NCBI GenBank assembly: GCA_003520365.1
Contig: DOUW01000092.1
Span: 9,079-14,250 of the forward strand
DNA: 5,172 nucleotides
Origin: Massilia sp.
GTDB taxonomy: Bacteria > Pseudomonadota > Gammaproteobacteria > Burkholderiales > Burkholderiaceae_D
Reading direction: 5' to 3'
Position 1 is the first letter of the stretch. Each line of letters opens with the position of its first letter. The translations under genes were made by a program, and so were the position numbers. This document shows, one piece after another, positions 4,997 to 5,172 of the stretch. The notes beneath the pieces are model-generated. The model made no database searches, was not told where the DNA came from, and saw only the letters and a program-made list of their open reading frames with translations.

Positions 4997-5172
4997 TCAG
5001 GCACGGTGGCCCAGCAGCATCGGCTCGGCGCGGCGTCCGAGCGCCGAGCCGGCATCGGCGCCGACACCAGCACCAGCACCAGCACCGTCGGGCAGGCGGA
5101 ACACGCTCACCGAGCGCGCCAGCTCGCCAGCCTGCTCCTGCATCGCGCCGGCCGCGGCCGCCGCTTCCTCGA
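4997..5172 (-). CDS. Methyl-accepting chemotaxis protein, C-terminal end (partial)
   Basis: The reading frame enters at the right edge and ends with TGA at 4999-4997; only the last 57 codons are in the window. It begins EEAAAAAGAMQEQAGELARS and then VSVFRL, the typical end of Burkholderiales chemoreceptors: the last turn of the cytoplasmic signalling helix (VEEAAAAA) followed by the segment ending in FRL. A Gly/Ala-rich tail (GAGAGAGVGADAG) and LLGHRA finish the protein. The tail does not carry a C-terminal pentapeptide like NWETF for binding CheR/CheB. The ligand-binding part lies outside the window. The gene is 22 bp upstream of the metallophosphatase start, in the same direction, and the two are probably one transcript. 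Confidence 0.85.
   Translation of the reverse strand, partial: EEAAAAAGAMQEQAGELARSVSVFRLPDGAGAGAGVGADAGSALGRRAEPMLLGHRA
5021..5051. repeat. 11-bp inverted repeat inside the chemoreceptor 3' end
   Basis: CGGCTCGGCGC (5021-5031) pairs perfectly with 5041-5051 around a 9-nt loop. It lies within the coding end of the chemoreceptor, about 50 bp before the metallophosphatase start on the - strand. On that strand a run of six Ts follows some 30 nt later, too far for a normal terminator. It might reduce read-through or stabilise mRNA, or simply reflect GC-rich coding sequence. Confidence 0.45.
5065..5086. repeat. Short hexamer repeat (CACCAG) coding for Gly-Ala
   Basis: Three CACCAG units plus CACC in a row (3.7 copies) encode the alternating Gly-Ala tail of the chemoreceptor on the - strand. 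Because the unit is six bases, changes in copy number would keep the frame and only change tail length. Confidence 0.75.

Noticed and set aside
4975..5085. Longer start (ATG at 5085) for the metallophosphatase
   Set aside because: The extra 37 residues overlap the chemoreceptor end in another frame and precede a complete signal peptide; AAGGAG at 4981-4986 supports 4974.

Overview
The window looks like chromosomal DNA of a GC-rich Gram-negative bacterium, most likely a betaproteobacterium of the Burkholderiales (Oxalobacteraceae/Massilia-like). This assignment is inference. It rests on the GC-rich codon use of the right half, two outer-envelope lipoproteins, and the style of the chemoreceptor C-terminus. 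No rRNA, CRISPR array, insertion sequence, integrase or replication origin is visible.

Left part (1-2636). The window opens with the last 19 nt of what reads as a tRNA gene (T-loop end, T-stem strand, acceptor strand, discriminator A, CCA), followed by a textbook intrinsic terminator. A leftward lipoprotein gene of unknown function (93-836) and a rightward OmpA-family lipoprotein gene (1373-2404) diverge from a 536-bp, visibly AT-richer intergenic region. About 170 bp past the OmpA gene, a 30-bp near-copy (27/30) of the tRNA 3' end and its trailer recurs at 2570-2599. It is again followed by a strong 13-bp-stem, 4-nt-loop terminator. The two divergent envelope genes are therefore bracketed by direct repeats of a tRNA 3' end. 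This suggests either a small integrated island or the remnant of a duplicated tRNA gene.

Right part (2637-5172). A small secreted protein gene (2807-3151, +) converges on a SoxB/UshA-like periplasmic metallophosphatase/5'-nucleotidase gene (3241-4974, -), with a strong hairpin between them. The window ends inside the 3' end of a methyl-accepting chemotaxis protein gene (4997-5172, -). That gene lies only 22 bp upstream of the nucleotidase in the same direction, so the two are probably co-transcribed.

All five proteins appear to act in or facing the cell envelope: two lipoproteins, one small exported protein, one exported hydrolase and one chemoreceptor. The most notable protein-level signal is in the hydrolase. 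It keeps the first two metal-binding motifs, but two histidines that normally bind the second metal are replaced by Glu and Asp, and the usual catalytic His is Trp. The best candidate for an undescribed arrangement at DNA level is the pair of tRNA-end repeats, each with its own terminator, around the two lipoprotein genes. Neither signal proves a new system by itself.
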